64,000 nucleotides of DNA, taken from contig NZ_CP039268.1 in assembly GCF_009664085.1 (NCBI RefSeq), positions 288,501 to 352,500 on the forward strand, in the 5' to 3' direction. This document shows, in pieces, positions 1-8,229 of the stretch (positions within the stretch are counted from its first letter, which is position 1; each line of letters begins with the position of its first letter). This DNA comes from Thermochromatium tepidum ATCC 43061. GTDB taxonomy: Bacteria; Pseudomonadota; Gammaproteobacteria; Chromatiales; Chromatiaceae. The notes under the pieces were generated by a model. It was not told the origin of the DNA. It saw nothing but the letters and a program-made list of their open reading frames with translations, and searched no databases. The position numbers were made by a program, and so were the translations under genes.

Positions 1-234
1 TTCGTGATGTCCAACAGCTTTACCAATCAGGTGCTGGCTCAGATCGAGCTCTTCACCAAGACCAACCAGTATCCGATCGGGGTCTATGTGTTGCCCAAGC
101 ATCTGGACGAGTTGGTCGCGCGGCTGCATCTGGACAAGATCGGCGCCAAGCTGACCCGGCTCACCCAGGCCCAGGCCGACTATATCGGTGTGCCAGTCGA
201 AGGACCGTACAAGCCAGATCATTATCGCTACTGA
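1..234 (+). CDS. ahcY: Adenosylhomocysteinase, C-terminal end (partial)
   Basis: This is the last 77 codons of S-adenosylhomocysteine hydrolase, entering from the left edge in frame 1. The enzyme splits S-adenosylhomocysteine into adenosine and homocysteine and keeps SAM-dependent methylation running. The visible part carries the family's C-terminal signature: a VLPKHLDE segment followed by a lysine/tyrosine-rich tail ending in [10 protein letters not shown]. That lysine and tyrosine reach into the neighbouring subunit to bind NAD in the known family. The stop is TGA at 232-234. metF follows 82 bases later on the same strand, a common pairing in the activated methyl cycle. The N-terminal catalytic domain lies outside the window. 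Confidence 0.95.
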   Translation, partial: FVMSNSFTNQVLAQIELFTKTNQYPIGVYVLPKHLDELVARLHLDKIGAKLTRLTQAQADYIGVPVEGPYKPDHYRY

Positions 235-262
235 TGGCTGAGGGCCTGTCGTCCTGAAGATC

Positions 263-293
263 GCCGGTCGTGTGCCGCGGTGCGCAGACCGGC
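263..293 (+). promoter_or_regulatory. Hairpin between ahcY and metF
   Basis: An inverted repeat pairs GCCGGTC (263-269) with GACCGGC (287-293), and an inner TGTGC/GCGCA stem closes on a six-base loop. It lies in the 82-base gap before the metF ribosome binding site. No T-run of a classical terminator follows, only a short TTTT at 301-304. It could be an mRNA-stabilising, attenuating or ligand-sensing element. It does not resemble the known SAH riboswitch core, and the function is not established. Confidence 0.4.
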
Positions 294-316
294 ATCATCG
301 TTTTGGAGTCTTCCGT

Positions 317-1174
317 ATGACGACCTCCGCGACCTCAAAGCGGGTCTATAGTGTCGAGCTCTTTCCCCCCAAGACCGTCGAGGGGATGGACCGACTCAAG
401 CAAGAGGTTCCCAAGCTCAATGCCCTGGGTCCGGCCTATTTCTCCGTGACCTATGGGGCCGGCGGTTCAACCCGTGAAGGTACCTTCGAGACCGTCGCCT
501 GGCTGCGCACCCAGGGGATCGATACCGCACCTCATCTGGCCTGTATCGGTTCGACGCGTGCTCAGATCCGCGAGATCCTGGACCATTACCACGGACAGGG
601 GATCCGGCGCCTGGTGGCCTTGCGCGGCGATCTGCCCTCGGGCATGGGGATCGGCAACAGCGGTGAGTTTCGCTATGCCAACGAGTTGGTGGGCTTTGTG
701 CGCGCCGAGTTTGGTGACGCCTTCTGGATCGAGGTTGCGGCCTATCCCGAATACCATCCCCAGTCAGGCACCCCGGTGCGCGACCTGGAAAACTTCAAAC
801 GCAAGGTGGAAGCCGGCGCCGATGGGGCCATCACCCAATATTTCTACAACGCCGATGCCTATTTTGCCTTTGTAGAGAGCTGTGAGCGGGCCGGGATTAC
901 CATCCCGATCGTCCCCGGCATCATGCCGATCACCAACTATGCGCAGCTCGCGCGCTTCTCAGATGCCTGCGGGGCCGAGATCCCACGCTGGATCCGGCGG
1001 CGGCTCGAGAGCTTCGGCGATGACATCGAGAGTCTCCGCGCCTTTGGGCACGAGGTGGTGCTGAGGCTGTGCCAACGCTTGCTCGAAGGCGGCGCACCCG
1101 GTCTGCATTTCTATACCATGAACCAATCCGGGTCTGTGACACGCCTCTGGCATGACCTAGGCTTGTCGGATTGA
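317..1174 (+). CDS. metF: Methylenetetrahydrofolate reductase
   Basis: The 285-residue product has the size and motifs of bacterial MetF, the FAD enzyme that reduces 5,10-methylene-THF to 5-methyl-THF for methionine synthesis. An early VELFPPK segment holds the conserved glutamate. It is followed by ALRGD, AYPEYHPQ, an ITQYFY strand, IVPGIMPI and a terminal GLHFYTMN segment, in the order expected for the TIM barrel. The ATG at 317 is chosen because GGAG sits at 305-308 and the protein begins just before the conserved core. An in-frame upstream start at 272 would add 15 residues with no family similarity. The gene ends at a strong terminator and pairs with ahcY upstream. Confidence 0.95.
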   Translation: MTTSATSKRVYSVELFPPKTVEGMDRLKQEVPKLNALGPAYFSVTYGAGGSTREGTFETVAWLRTQGIDTAPHLACIGSTRAQIREILDHYHGQGIRRLVALRGDLPSGMGIGNSGEFRYANELVGFVRAEFGDAFWIEVAAYPEYHPQSGTPVRDLENFKRKVEAGADGAITQYFYNADAYFAFVESCERAGITIPIVPGIMPITNYAQLARFSDACGAEIPRWIRRRLESFGDDIESLRAFGHEVVLRLCQRLLEGGAPGLHFYTMNQSGSVTRLWHDLGLSD

Positions 1175-1247
1175 GGATTGTCAAATCATTCGCGCGGTTA
1201 GATCGTTAGCCTTTGGTTCGACAATCCTTCAACTCCTCCTTGTGTTG

Positions 1248-1273
1248 AACCGCCCAACGAGGGCGGTTTTTTT
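1248..1273 (+). terminator. Rho-independent terminator after metF
   Basis: AACCGCCC, a five-base loop and GGGCGGTT form a perfect GC-rich stem followed by a run of seven T. It lies 74 bases past the metF stop and should end the ahcY-metF transcript before the polysaccharide locus. Confidence 0.85.
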
Positions 1274-1357
1274 ATGGTGCGCCCGGCCTCGGTTCGGCCT
1301 GTATCATTCCACCGTAAGCCGCGCCATTGGGCGGTTTGAACAAGGCGACAGACGTTC

Positions 1358-1374
1358 ATGCAAGACCTGACCCC
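1358..1374 (+). repeat. REP-like motif TGCAAGACCTGACCCC
   Basis: The same 16-17 base word occurs at 9829-9844 and 12325-12340 in the opposite orientation, and at 12450-12466 in this orientation. Such short dispersed motifs are typical of REP-type elements mobilised by RAYT transposases. Here it overlaps the start of the glycosyltransferase gene. Confidence 0.6.
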
Positions 1375-2611
1375 AGTCACACTGATGAGTGAACGACGCC
1401 CAAGACTGCTCCTCATCACCCGCAACTTCCCGCCGCTGTGGGGCGGGATGGAGCGGCTCAACTGGCATCTCGCGGATGAGCTCGCCAAGACCCACGCGGT
1501 GCGCGTCATCGGCCCCGCTGGAGCGGCCCAGCACGCCCCGGCTCAAGTTCCGGTGTGCGAAGCGCCCTTGACGCCGTTGTACCGGTTTTTGCTGCACACG
1601 ACCATCTTGGCCCAGCGTGAAGCGCGCCGTTGGCGGCCGGATTGGGTGCTGGCGGGCAGTGGGCTGACCGCCCCGATGGCGCTCATCGCCGCCCGCGCCT
1701 GTGACGCTCGCAGTGCCGCCTATGTGCACGGCCTGGATCTCATCGTGCCGCATCCGGTGTACCGGGCGCTGTGGCTGCCGGCGCTGCGTCGCATGGACCG
1801 GGTGATCGCCAACAGCACGGCCACCGCCGAACTTGCCCGAAAAGCGGGCGTCCGCGACGAACGGCTGAGCATCGTGCATCCGGGCGTGGATATCCCCGTA
1901 CCGGACCCCAGCGCACGCGCCCGTTTCCGCCAGCGCTGGAACCTGCCCCCGGATGCCCCGGTGCTGCTATCGGTGGGCAGGCTCACCGCGCGCAAGGGCC
2001 TGCGCGAGTTTGTGCAAGAGGTTCTGCCCACGGTCGTCAAGGCCCGACCCGACGTGGTGCTCGCAATCGTGGGCAATGCGCCAAAGCAGGCGCTCTACGC
2101 GCAGGCGCAAACACCGGAAAGCATCCTTGAGGCCGCTCATGCTCGGGGCATGGCCCCCAACGTCCGCTGGATAGGAACGCTATTCGGCCAAGACCTGACC
2201 GACGCCTACTTCGGTGCCGACCTCCACGTCTTCCCGGTGCGCAAGATCCCGGGCGACCCAGAAGGATTTGGCATGGTGGCGGTGGAAGCGGCGGCGCATG
2301 GCCTACCGACCGTGGCCTATGCAACCGGCGGCGTGGTCGATGCGGTGCGCGAGGGCCAGTCCGGCCGCCTGATACCCCCGGGCGATGCAGCCGGTTTCGC
2401 GCAGGCCGTGCTGGCGACGCTTGCCGCGCCCTTTGCTCCCGAAGGCTGCCGCACGTTTGCCCAGCGGTTTGCGTGGGTTGAGTTCGGGCATCGAATCATG
2501 GACGCGCTGCTCGCTGATTCTGAAAGCAATGTTGTCTTTCGATGCCTTGGGAGGAGCCATGAGTGTGATTCAAACCCTCGACATCCAAAATTTCACGACC
2601 CTGCCCAATGA
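1358..2611 (+). CDS. Glycosyltransferase family 4 protein
   Basis: This is a GT-B fold sugar transferase of the GT4 type, acting on the cytoplasmic side in surface polysaccharide assembly. The N-terminal acceptor domain starts LLLITRNFPPLWGG. The C-terminal donor domain has SVGRLTARKG and an EX7E motif (EGFGMVAVE) near residue 315. Two starts are possible. ATG 1358 has a weak AAGG upstream but encodes nine residues from a dispersed repeat. ATG 1385 (MSERRPRLLL) starts where family members normally start but lacks a clear ribosome site. The last 17 codons overlap the next gene and look unlike the family C-terminus, as if the end had been replaced when the downstream pair arrived. Sugar specificity cannot be read. 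Confidence 0.88.
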   Translation: MQDLTPVTLMSERRPRLLLITRNFPPLWGGMERLNWHLADELAKTHAVRVIGPAGAAQHAPAQVPVCEAPLTPLYRFLLHTTILAQREARRWRPDWVLAGSGLTAPMALIAARACDARSAAYVHGLDLIVPHPVYRALWLPALRRMDRVIANSTATAELARKAGVRDERLSIVHPGVDIPVPDPSARARFRQRWNLPPDAPVLLSVGRLTARKGLREFVQEVLPTVVKARPDVVLAIVGNAPKQALYAQAQTPESILEAAHARGMAPNVRWIGTLFGQDLTDAYFGADLHVFPVRKIPGDPEGFGMVAVEAAAHGLPTVAYATGGVVDAVREGQSGRLIPPGDAAGFAQAVLATLAAPFAPEGCRTFAQRFAWVEFGHRIMDALLADSESNVVFRCLGRSHECDSNPRHPKFHDPAQ

Positions 2612-3602
2612 CACCTGGCGCTTTGCCAGCGGGCTCAATGTGGTCGTGGGAGAAAACGGACTGGGCAAGACCCATCTGCTCAAGCTGCTCTATGCATTGC
2701 TCAAAACCCACGCCGACGCCAAGGAACTCACCAAAGGCACCCTCGAGCGCGCCTATGCCGAAAAGTTGATCCGGGTCTTTCGGCCTGAAAGTCTTGGCCG
2801 CTTGGTCAAACGGCAACAAGGTCGTAACCGCTGCGAATGGCAGCTGACCCTGCAGCAAGGCACCCACAACGTGACTGGAGCCTTTGCCACCAACGCCAAA
2901 TCTCAGATCGAACTGCGCCAGTCTCCGAGCGCCCCCTTGGGCAAATCGCCTGCCTACCTACCCACCCGCGAACTCGTGACGCTGTGCCCGTGGTTTCTGC
3001 CCCTGTACGAAAACTATCATCTGGAATTCGAGGAAACCTGGCGGGATACCGTGGCACTGCTCGGAAGCCCCCTGCTGCGGGGCCCGAAAGAAAAACGGGT
3101 GGCCGAGCTGCTCAAGCCACTGGAAGAGGCGATGGGCGGAAGAGTCGTCGTCGATACCGGGACCGGCCGCTTTTATCTGCACATCCCTGGCGAAGGGAAT
3201 ATGGAGATGCCCCTGGTGGCCGAGGGCTTGCGCAAAATGGCGATGCTCGCGCGCCTCATCAGTTCGGGCACGCTGCTGGAACACGGCTATCTTTTCTGGG
3301 ACGAGCCGGAGAGCAATCTCAATCCAAAACTGATCAAGGTCATCGCAGCCAGCATCCTCGCCATCGCTGCAAGTGGCGTGCAGGTGTTCCTTGCCACCCA
3401 TTCCCTGTTCCTGCTGCGCGAGCTGCACCTGCTCTTGCAAGATAAGCGCTACCAAAACCTATCCAGCCGCTGGTTTGCCCTGGCGGTCAGGAATGACGCC
3501 ATCGTTCTGGAACAAAGCGATCGGCTCGACGACATTCAAACATTGGTCATGCTGGACGAGGAGCTGGCCCAGTCCGACCGCCATCTGGCCGGAGCACAGT
3601 AA
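2559..3602 (+). CDS. AAA ATPase of the AAA15/AAA21 (OLD-like) type
   Basis: The product is 347 residues and starts at ATG 2559 behind a strong GGGAGGAG. It has a Walker A (GENGLGKT) near residue 33, an ABC-like signature region (LVAEGLRKMAML) near residue 225, a Walker B (YLFWDEPES) near residue 248 and a LATHS switch motif near residue 285. This layout is that of SMC/ABC-like ATPases that partner effectors in anti-phage systems such as PARIS, Septu or Gabija. Its stop overlaps the start of the next gene by one base, so the two are translationally coupled. The neighbouring glycosyltransferases are unrelated. A defence role is an inference, and a role in polysaccharide biology cannot be excluded. 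Confidence 0.85.
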   Translation: MSVIQTLDIQNFTTLPNDTWRFASGLNVVVGENGLGKTHLLKLLYALLKTHADAKELTKGTLERAYAEKLIRVFRPESLGRLVKRQQGRNRCEWQLTLQQGTHNVTGAFATNAKSQIELRQSPSAPLGKSPAYLPTRELVTLCPWFLPLYENYHLEFEETWRDTVALLGSPLLRGPKEKRVAELLKPLEEAMGGRVVVDTGTGRFYLHIPGEGNMEMPLVAEGLRKMAMLARLISSGTLLEHGYLFWDEPESNLNPKLIKVIAASILAIAASGVQVFLATHSLFLLRELHLLLQDKRYQNLSSRWFALAVRNDAIVLEQSDRLDDIQTLVMLDEELAQSDRHLAGAQ

Positions 3603-4135
3603 TGAGTGGCTGCAAGCTGACCGAAGGGGCGCTTGCATTCACGTTTGCGCCTGGGGCGATCGCCGGCCATTACGATCGCTGGTCTTTCTATCGCAACCAG
3701 TTCCAGAATGGCTGCGCCCAAGACAACATGGCGGTTGACCTCGTGTGCCGGTTCCGGCAAGAAAGCTGGCTGATCGAAGTGAAAGACTATCGCCATCACG
3801 CCCGCACCAAGGCGATCGACCTTGCCGACGAAGTCGCCACCAAAGCGCGCGATACGCTGGCCGGACTCGTCGCCGCCCGCTGCAATGCCAATGATGCCAA
3901 AGAGCGCGACCTTGCGCGCCGGCTCCTGAGCGCCGAGAGAATTCGCGTGGTCCTTCATCTCGAACAGCCGGTTATCAAAAGCCGCCTTTATCCCCGCGGC
4001 ATCATCGAGCCAGACAAGCTCACACAGAAACTGCGTTGCAAACTCAAGGCGCTGGACCCGCATCCTATGATCGCGAGCACCCGTAACCCTGCGCCTGGCG
4101 CGCCTTGGAATGTTCAGAGAAATGGAGACATCTGA
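3602..4135 (+). CDS. Small PD-(D/E)XK nuclease-like protein, partner of the ATPase
   Basis: The 177-residue protein begins inside the ATPase stop codon (TAATG). I do not recognise a named family, but residues 46-63 fit a PD-(D/E)XK core: D46, then E59-V60-K61 in a hydrophobic strand (WLIEVK). A conserved-looking YRHH follows, and a Lys/Arg-rich helical region follows that. Toxic nuclease effectors paired with AAA ATPases often look like this. No membrane segment or signal is seen. It ends 26 bases inside the next glycosyltransferase gene. The alternative is a non-catalytic accessory protein. The nuclease reading rests on the D/ExK pattern alone. Confidence 0.6.
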   Translation: MSGCKLTEGALAFTFAPGAIAGHYDRWSFYRNQFQNGCAQDNMAVDLVCRFRQESWLIEVKDYRHHARTKAIDLADEVATKARDTLAGLVAARCNANDAKERDLARRLLSAERIRVVLHLEQPVIKSRLYPRGIIEPDKLTQKLRCKLKALDPHPMIASTRNPAPGAPWNVQRNGDI

Positions 4136-5177
4136 CGGCGGCGCTGGCCAAATCCCCCACGGGCTCGGCGTCTGGTTTCCCGCCATCCGCGCCGGCAGCG
4201 GTGCGGATGTGTTCACCGAACGGCTGTGCGCGGCGCTGATTGCGCGCGGCGTGCGCGCCGAGATCACTTGGCTGCCGCTGCGCGCCGAGTATGCGCCCTG
4301 GTCGGTCGCCGTGCCCCCGCCGCCCGAGTGGGCCACCGTGGCGCACGTCAATTCCTGGCTGCCGCAGCGCTTTTGGCCGCGGGATTTGCAGGTCGTCTGC
4401 ACAGTGCATCACTCCGTCCACGACCCAGCGCTTGAACCCTTTAAAAGCGCTTTACAACGTCTCTATCACCGCTTTTGGATTTATCGCATCGAACAATCAT
4501 CACTCAGGCGCGCTCAACGTGTCGTCACGGTCAGCCGCTACACCGCGCAAGCCGTAACCGCGGCTTTCGGTAAGCGTTCCATCGACGTCATTCCGAACGG
4601 GGTAGATACCGACTTTTTCACCCCAAGCAACCGCGAACTGCCGAACGAGCCATTTCGGCTGCTTCATGTCGGTAACTGGATCCCACGCAAAGGCGTGGAC
4701 CTGTTAGCGTCCATCCTGCGCGAACTGGGTGAGGAATTCGAGTTGGTGTATACCGCCGACCGCTCTGGCCAACACCGCCGCTATCCCCTGCCAAGTAATG
4801 CGCGCTGCCTGGGCCGGCTTGATGCCGAAGGACTGCGCGCGGCCTATACCCAGGCCGATGCCTTGCTCTTTCCAAGCCGCTTGGAGGGATTCGGGTTGGT
4901 CGCCGCCGAGGCAATGGCCTGCGGGCTGCCGGTGATTGCGGCCAGCAGCTCATCGCTTCCCGAAGTCGTGGCCGACGGGGAAACGGGCCTGCTCTGCCCG
5001 GTGGACGACGTGGCCGCTTTTGTCGCCGCCGCGCGGCGCTTGCAGGGCGACGTCGGGCTTTGGCGCACGATGCGGCTAGCGGCCAGGGAGCGGGCAGTAG
5101 CGCTTTTCGACGAAGCCAAGCAAGTTGAGCGGTACCTTGATCTTTACCGGCAGGTGTGCGCCAACCCCCATGGATAA
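4110..5177 (+). CDS. Glycosyltransferase family 4 protein
   Basis: This 355-residue GT-B enzyme begins with a short variable stretch and then GVWFPAIRAGSGADVFTERL, the usual acceptor-side start of GT4 proteins. The donor domain has HVGNWIPRKGVDLL and an EX7E motif (EGFGLVAAE) near residue 256, then the GLPVIA loop that closes over the nucleotide sugar. Starts at 4110 and 4122 are both possible. The first overlaps the preceding gene by 26 bases. The end overlaps the following GT2 gene by 8 bases, so translation is probably coupled through the whole run. Substrate unknown. Confidence 0.88.
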   Translation: MFREMETSDGGAGQIPHGLGVWFPAIRAGSGADVFTERLCAALIARGVRAEITWLPLRAEYAPWSVAVPPPPEWATVAHVNSWLPQRFWPRDLQVVCTVHHSVHDPALEPFKSALQRLYHRFWIYRIEQSSLRRAQRVVTVSRYTAQAVTAAFGKRSIDVIPNGVDTDFFTPSNRELPNEPFRLLHVGNWIPRKGVDLLASILRELGEEFELVYTADRSGQHRRYPLPSNARCLGRLDAEGLRAAYTQADALLFPSRLEGFGLVAAEAMACGLPVIAASSSSLPEVVADGETGLLCPVDDVAAFVAAARRLQGDVGLWRTMRLAARERAVALFDEAKQVERYLDLYRQVCANPHG

Positions 5178-6030
5178 ACCGATCGTCGGTCTTACCCTGA
5201 ACTATCGCGATGCCGAGCGCACCAGCCGGTGCATCGCGTCGCTCCTGGCGGACGGGGCCGACGGGGTGCTGGTGTGGGACAACTCGGAAGACGACGGCGT
5301 ATCGGCGCGGTGTTTGCGCCAGCATTGGGCGAGCGAGTCGCGCGTCGTCGTGGAGGTGAGTGAGCGCAACCTCGGGTTCGCCGCGGGCGTCAACCGCGGC
5401 ATCGAAGCCATCCTTGCCCGCTGGCCGCAGGCCTGGGTGATGCTCCTCAACAACGACGCCGTGCTCCTCCCCGGCGCACTCAACACCTTGGCTAGCGCTT
5501 TAGATAGCCAGCCGCAGGCGGTCATTGCCTACCCGCGCGTCGATCATGATGGCCAGGTCATCGGCACGGTCTACTACCAGCGCTGGTTTGCCCTCTTGCG
5601 TTTCGACCGCCCGTGGCCGGGAAGCTTTCCCTACCCCAGCGGCAGCGCGCTGTTGATCGCGCCGGAACGCATCGAGCTGCCGCTGTTCGACGAGGACTTT
5701 TTCATGTATGGCGAGGACGTGATGCTCGGCTGGCGGCTGGGCGCAGCGCGCATGGTGCATGTGCCGAATGTGCTTGCCTGGCACGAAGGCAGTGCATCGA
5801 GCCGCAATGGGTCGATGTTTTACGAATTGCATGTAGCAGCAGGGCATTGGCAGCTGGCGCACAAACTTGCCAGGAATCCGGTGGATTCTGTACTTCTTTT
5901 CGCTTGCCGCGGGATTAGCCTAAGCACCCGCGCCTTGATCCGTGCCACGCGGTCCCGCTCGCCCACACCAATACGTGGACTGATCCATGGCTTCCAAAGC
6001 ACAATCAGTAAGAGATATCTAAAGCCTTAG
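5170..6030 (+). CDS. Glycosyltransferase family 2 protein (rhamnosyltransferase-like)
   Basis: The 286-residue GT-A enzyme starts MDKPIVGLTLNYR. Its nucleotide-sugar site reads VLVWDNSEDD, with the metal-binding LLNNDAV (DXD-like) near residue 97 and an EDFFMYGEDVML segment near residue 177. The ED supplies the catalytic base in this family. The pattern is that of rhamnosyl- or galactofuranosyl-type transferases of O-antigen and capsule loci. A galactofuranose link is attractive because glf lies nearby. The ATG at 5170 overlaps the preceding stop by 8 bases. An upstream in-frame start at 5125 is less likely. Confidence 0.87.
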   Translation: MDKPIVGLTLNYRDAERTSRCIASLLADGADGVLVWDNSEDDGVSARCLRQHWASESRVVVEVSERNLGFAAGVNRGIEAILARWPQAWVMLLNNDAVLLPGALNTLASALDSQPQAVIAYPRVDHDGQVIGTVYYQRWFALLRFDRPWPGSFPYPSGSALLIAPERIELPLFDEDFFMYGEDVMLGWRLGAARMVHVPNVLAWHEGSASSRNGSMFYELHVAAGHWQLAHKLARNPVDSVLLFACRGISLSTRALIRATRSRSPTPIRGLIHGFQSTISKRYLKP

Positions 6031-6067
6031 ATCTTACAGCGCTGAGATCGATAGAGAAATGAGCGGA

Positions 6068-7114
6068 TCATAAATAATTTTTGGGCAACTGTGCAATATG
6101 CTGAGATACCAAAAAAGAGGGATTAACCTCGCAAATCGCACCAAAAAAATTCTTCACCTGCTCCTTAAAAACAGTCCTCTCTTGCATGATTTTTTCTCGA
6201 TAGCCAGCCATTTCTTGATGGGCCCAACAAAAATCCGAAAAAATCTTCTGCAAAAGGAGGCCAAATTCCGATATATAGCTTTCGTTATTATCATCAAGCT
6301 TAAATTGCTGTGGCAAAGGAACATCAAGATCGTTGTTTGCTGAGCCCTGTCTCCCAGTTATGACACAACAGCCAGCCATTGCCGCCTCTCTTGGAAGGCG
6401 ATCCTTGCCGGGATGATGACCAAAATCAATATATACTTTTGAACGACAAAGAAGCTCATACACGCCATTACGGGTTAGTCCTTGAATTGGCACAAACGTA
6501 AATTCTGGATAGGCGTTTCTTAATCTGTTGGTTTTCTTTAGTCCTTTTTTAGGGTTGTAACAAATGATATTTTGTTTGGTCGAGATGTCGATTGAGAGAG
6601 CTCCGTTTAAATATATATCGCTAAGGTAATCTGTCAACATTACACCATCTAAGCCTTTGCACGCCAGAAAATCTCTGGCATACTGGCTTTGAAATAAGTG
6701 GATACATCTCTTGATTCCCCAAATTGGCACTCTCCTTTTAGAGAATTTGTGTGGCCTAATAAAACCGATTATGTACATGAATAAATCTCTAATTTTAGAC
6801 TCGCCTTTTCGATTTAAATAGTTATCGACAGATAGCCACCAAACCGCAACCCGAGCATTTTTGATATACCTAATAATCCAGGTTGCGGTTTCAGGTATAA
6901 CTATTAACACATTATTTTCATCTATTAGACTCGATTGCGGCGCATCATAGCATCTGTAAGACTCCGGTTTTTGGTGAACCTGGTTAAATGGATAGTAGAC
7001 GATATAAGCATCATGTCCAATTCTTCGTAGTTCTTCTACAAGCTGATGCAGAAGTTCTGGTCCACCAGTCACTACCGAAGCTGGACAACATACAAGTGTT
7101 TTTATGTATTTCAT
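6068..7114 (-). CDS. Glycosyltransferase-like protein, AT-rich
   Basis: The 348-residue product is read from the opposite strand and has a base composition clearly richer in A+T than all neighbours, which points to recent transfer. The N-terminus (MKYIKTLVCCPASVVTGGPELLHQL) matches the glycine-rich start of GT-B transferases. A late segment with YIDFGHHPGKDRLPREAA and GCCVITG corresponds to the donor-binding region, including the acidic residue before AAMAGC. The classical EX7E motif is replaced by a PREAAMAG arrangement. The stop of glf overlaps its start by 4 bases, so both are probably co-transcribed. A capsule or O-antigen sugar transferase is likely, with the substrate unknown. Confidence 0.72.
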   Translation of the reverse strand: MKYIKTLVCCPASVVTGGPELLHQLVEELRRIGHDAYIVYYPFNQVHQKPESYRCYDAPQSSLIDENNVLIVIPETATWIIRYIKNARVAVWWLSVDNYLNRKGESKIRDLFMYIIGFIRPHKFSKRRVPIWGIKRCIHLFQSQYARDFLACKGLDGVMLTDYLSDIYLNGALSIDISTKQNIICYNPKKGLKKTNRLRNAYPEFTFVPIQGLTRNGVYELLCRSKVYIDFGHHPGKDRLPREAAMAGCCVITGRQGSANNDLDVPLPQQFKLDDNNESYISEFGLLLQKIFSDFCWAHQEMAGYREKIMQERTVFKEQVKNFFGAICEVNPSFLVSQHIAQLPKNYL

Positions 7115-8229
7115 TTTTTTCTTATATTTTCTTGCGTTGTAATCGATGCCTTCAGTGTTGCGCCGACAACTTGATCCATGTTGTAGTACCGATACTGTGC
7201 CAATCGCCCTACGAAGGTCACATCCCGGCGCTGTTCTGCCAAGGCTTCATATCGTTTGAATAGTGCTTCATTCTCCGGTCTTGGCACAGGATAGTAAGGC
7301 TCACCTTCTGCCTGCGGATACTCACGCACAATGGATGTTCCGCTGTGCTGTTGGCCGGTTAGATGCTTGAACTCTGTGATACGCGTGTAATCGTGGTCGT
7401 TGGGATAATTAACAGTACCGACGGCTTGGTATTGCTCGGTGTCGGGCAAGTGCTGATGTTCGAAGCGCAGGCTGCGGTACGGAAGTTTGCCGTAGCAATA
7501 ATCAAAGAAAGCGTCGATGGGACCGGTAAACACAGTGTGATTGGCCTGGACGCTATCCCGAATGGCGAAGTAGTCTATGTTCAATTGGACGGTGATGTTC
7601 GGGTGATCCAGCATGCGGCGGAACATGGCGGTGTAGCCATCTGCGGGCATGAATTGGTAGGTGTCGGTGAAGTAGCGGTCATCGTCGTTGGTACGGGTCG
7701 GTATGCGGGCTGCAACGCTGGCGGAGAGTTCAGCCAGGTCTAAACCCCATTGCTTGCGGGTGTAGCCGCGGAAGAATTTATCGCATAGGTCACGGCCCAC
7801 GCTGTTGAGAACGACATCCTCGCTCGTTCGGATGGGGTCGCGCGGTTCGCGCACTCGTTCCAGCCATGCGGCCACGCCTTCTTCATCAAGGTCCAGCCCG
7901 TACAAGCGGTTGATCGTCGTGCGGTTGATCGGGATGGGCAGTAGCTGCCCATCGACGCTCGCCAGCACTCGGTGTTCATAAAACCGCCAATCGGTAAAAC
8001 GTGATAGCCATTCAATGATACGTTTGGCGTTGGTGTGAAAGATGTGCGGTCCATAAGGGTGAATGAGCACACCGTGCTCATCGACTTTATCGTAGGCGTT
8101 GCCCCCAATGTGGTCGCGCTTGTCGATGATGAGCACCTGCCTGCCGGCTTCGGCCAGCACACGGGCGCAAACGGAGCCAGCGAAGCCGGCACCGACGATG
8201 AGGACGTCGGTTCTCAAGTGTTCCTCCAT
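7111..8229 (-). CDS. glf: UDP-galactopyranose mutase
   Basis: This flavoenzyme interconverts UDP-galactopyranose and UDP-galactofuranose, the donor for galactofuranose in O-antigens and capsules. The 372 residues start with a FAD Rossmann motif (VGAGFAGSVCARVLAE). HIGGNAYD and a YGPHIFHTN segment with active-site histidines follow. Near the middle are FFRGYTRKQWG and RIPTRTNDDDRYF, holding substrate-phosphate arginines. Length and order match bacterial Glf. It sits between the flippase upstream (16-base overlap) and the AT-rich glycosyltransferase downstream (4-base overlap), so the three probably form one transcript. Confidence 0.95.
   Translation of the reverse strand: MEEHLRTDVLIVGAGFAGSVCARVLAEAGRQVLIIDKRDHIGGNAYDKVDEHGVLIHPYGPHIFHTNAKRIIEWLSRFTDWRFYEHRVLASVDGQLLPIPINRTTINRLYGLDLDEEGVAAWLERVREPRDPIRTSEDVVLNSVGRDLCDKFFRGYTRKQWGLDLAELSASVAARIPTRTNDDDRYFTDTYQFMPADGYTAMFRRMLDHPNITVQLNIDYFAIRDSVQANHTVFTGPIDAFFDYCYGKLPYRSLRFEHQHLPDTEQYQAVGTVNYPNDHDYTRITEFKHLTGQQHSGTSIVREYPQAEGEPYYPVPRPENEALFKRYEALAEQRRDVTFVGRLAQYRYYNMDQVVGATLKASITTQENIRKK

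Noticed and set aside
272..316. Extended N-terminus of MetF
   Set aside because: The 15 extra residues do not resemble the family, and the ribosome site lies before ATG 317.
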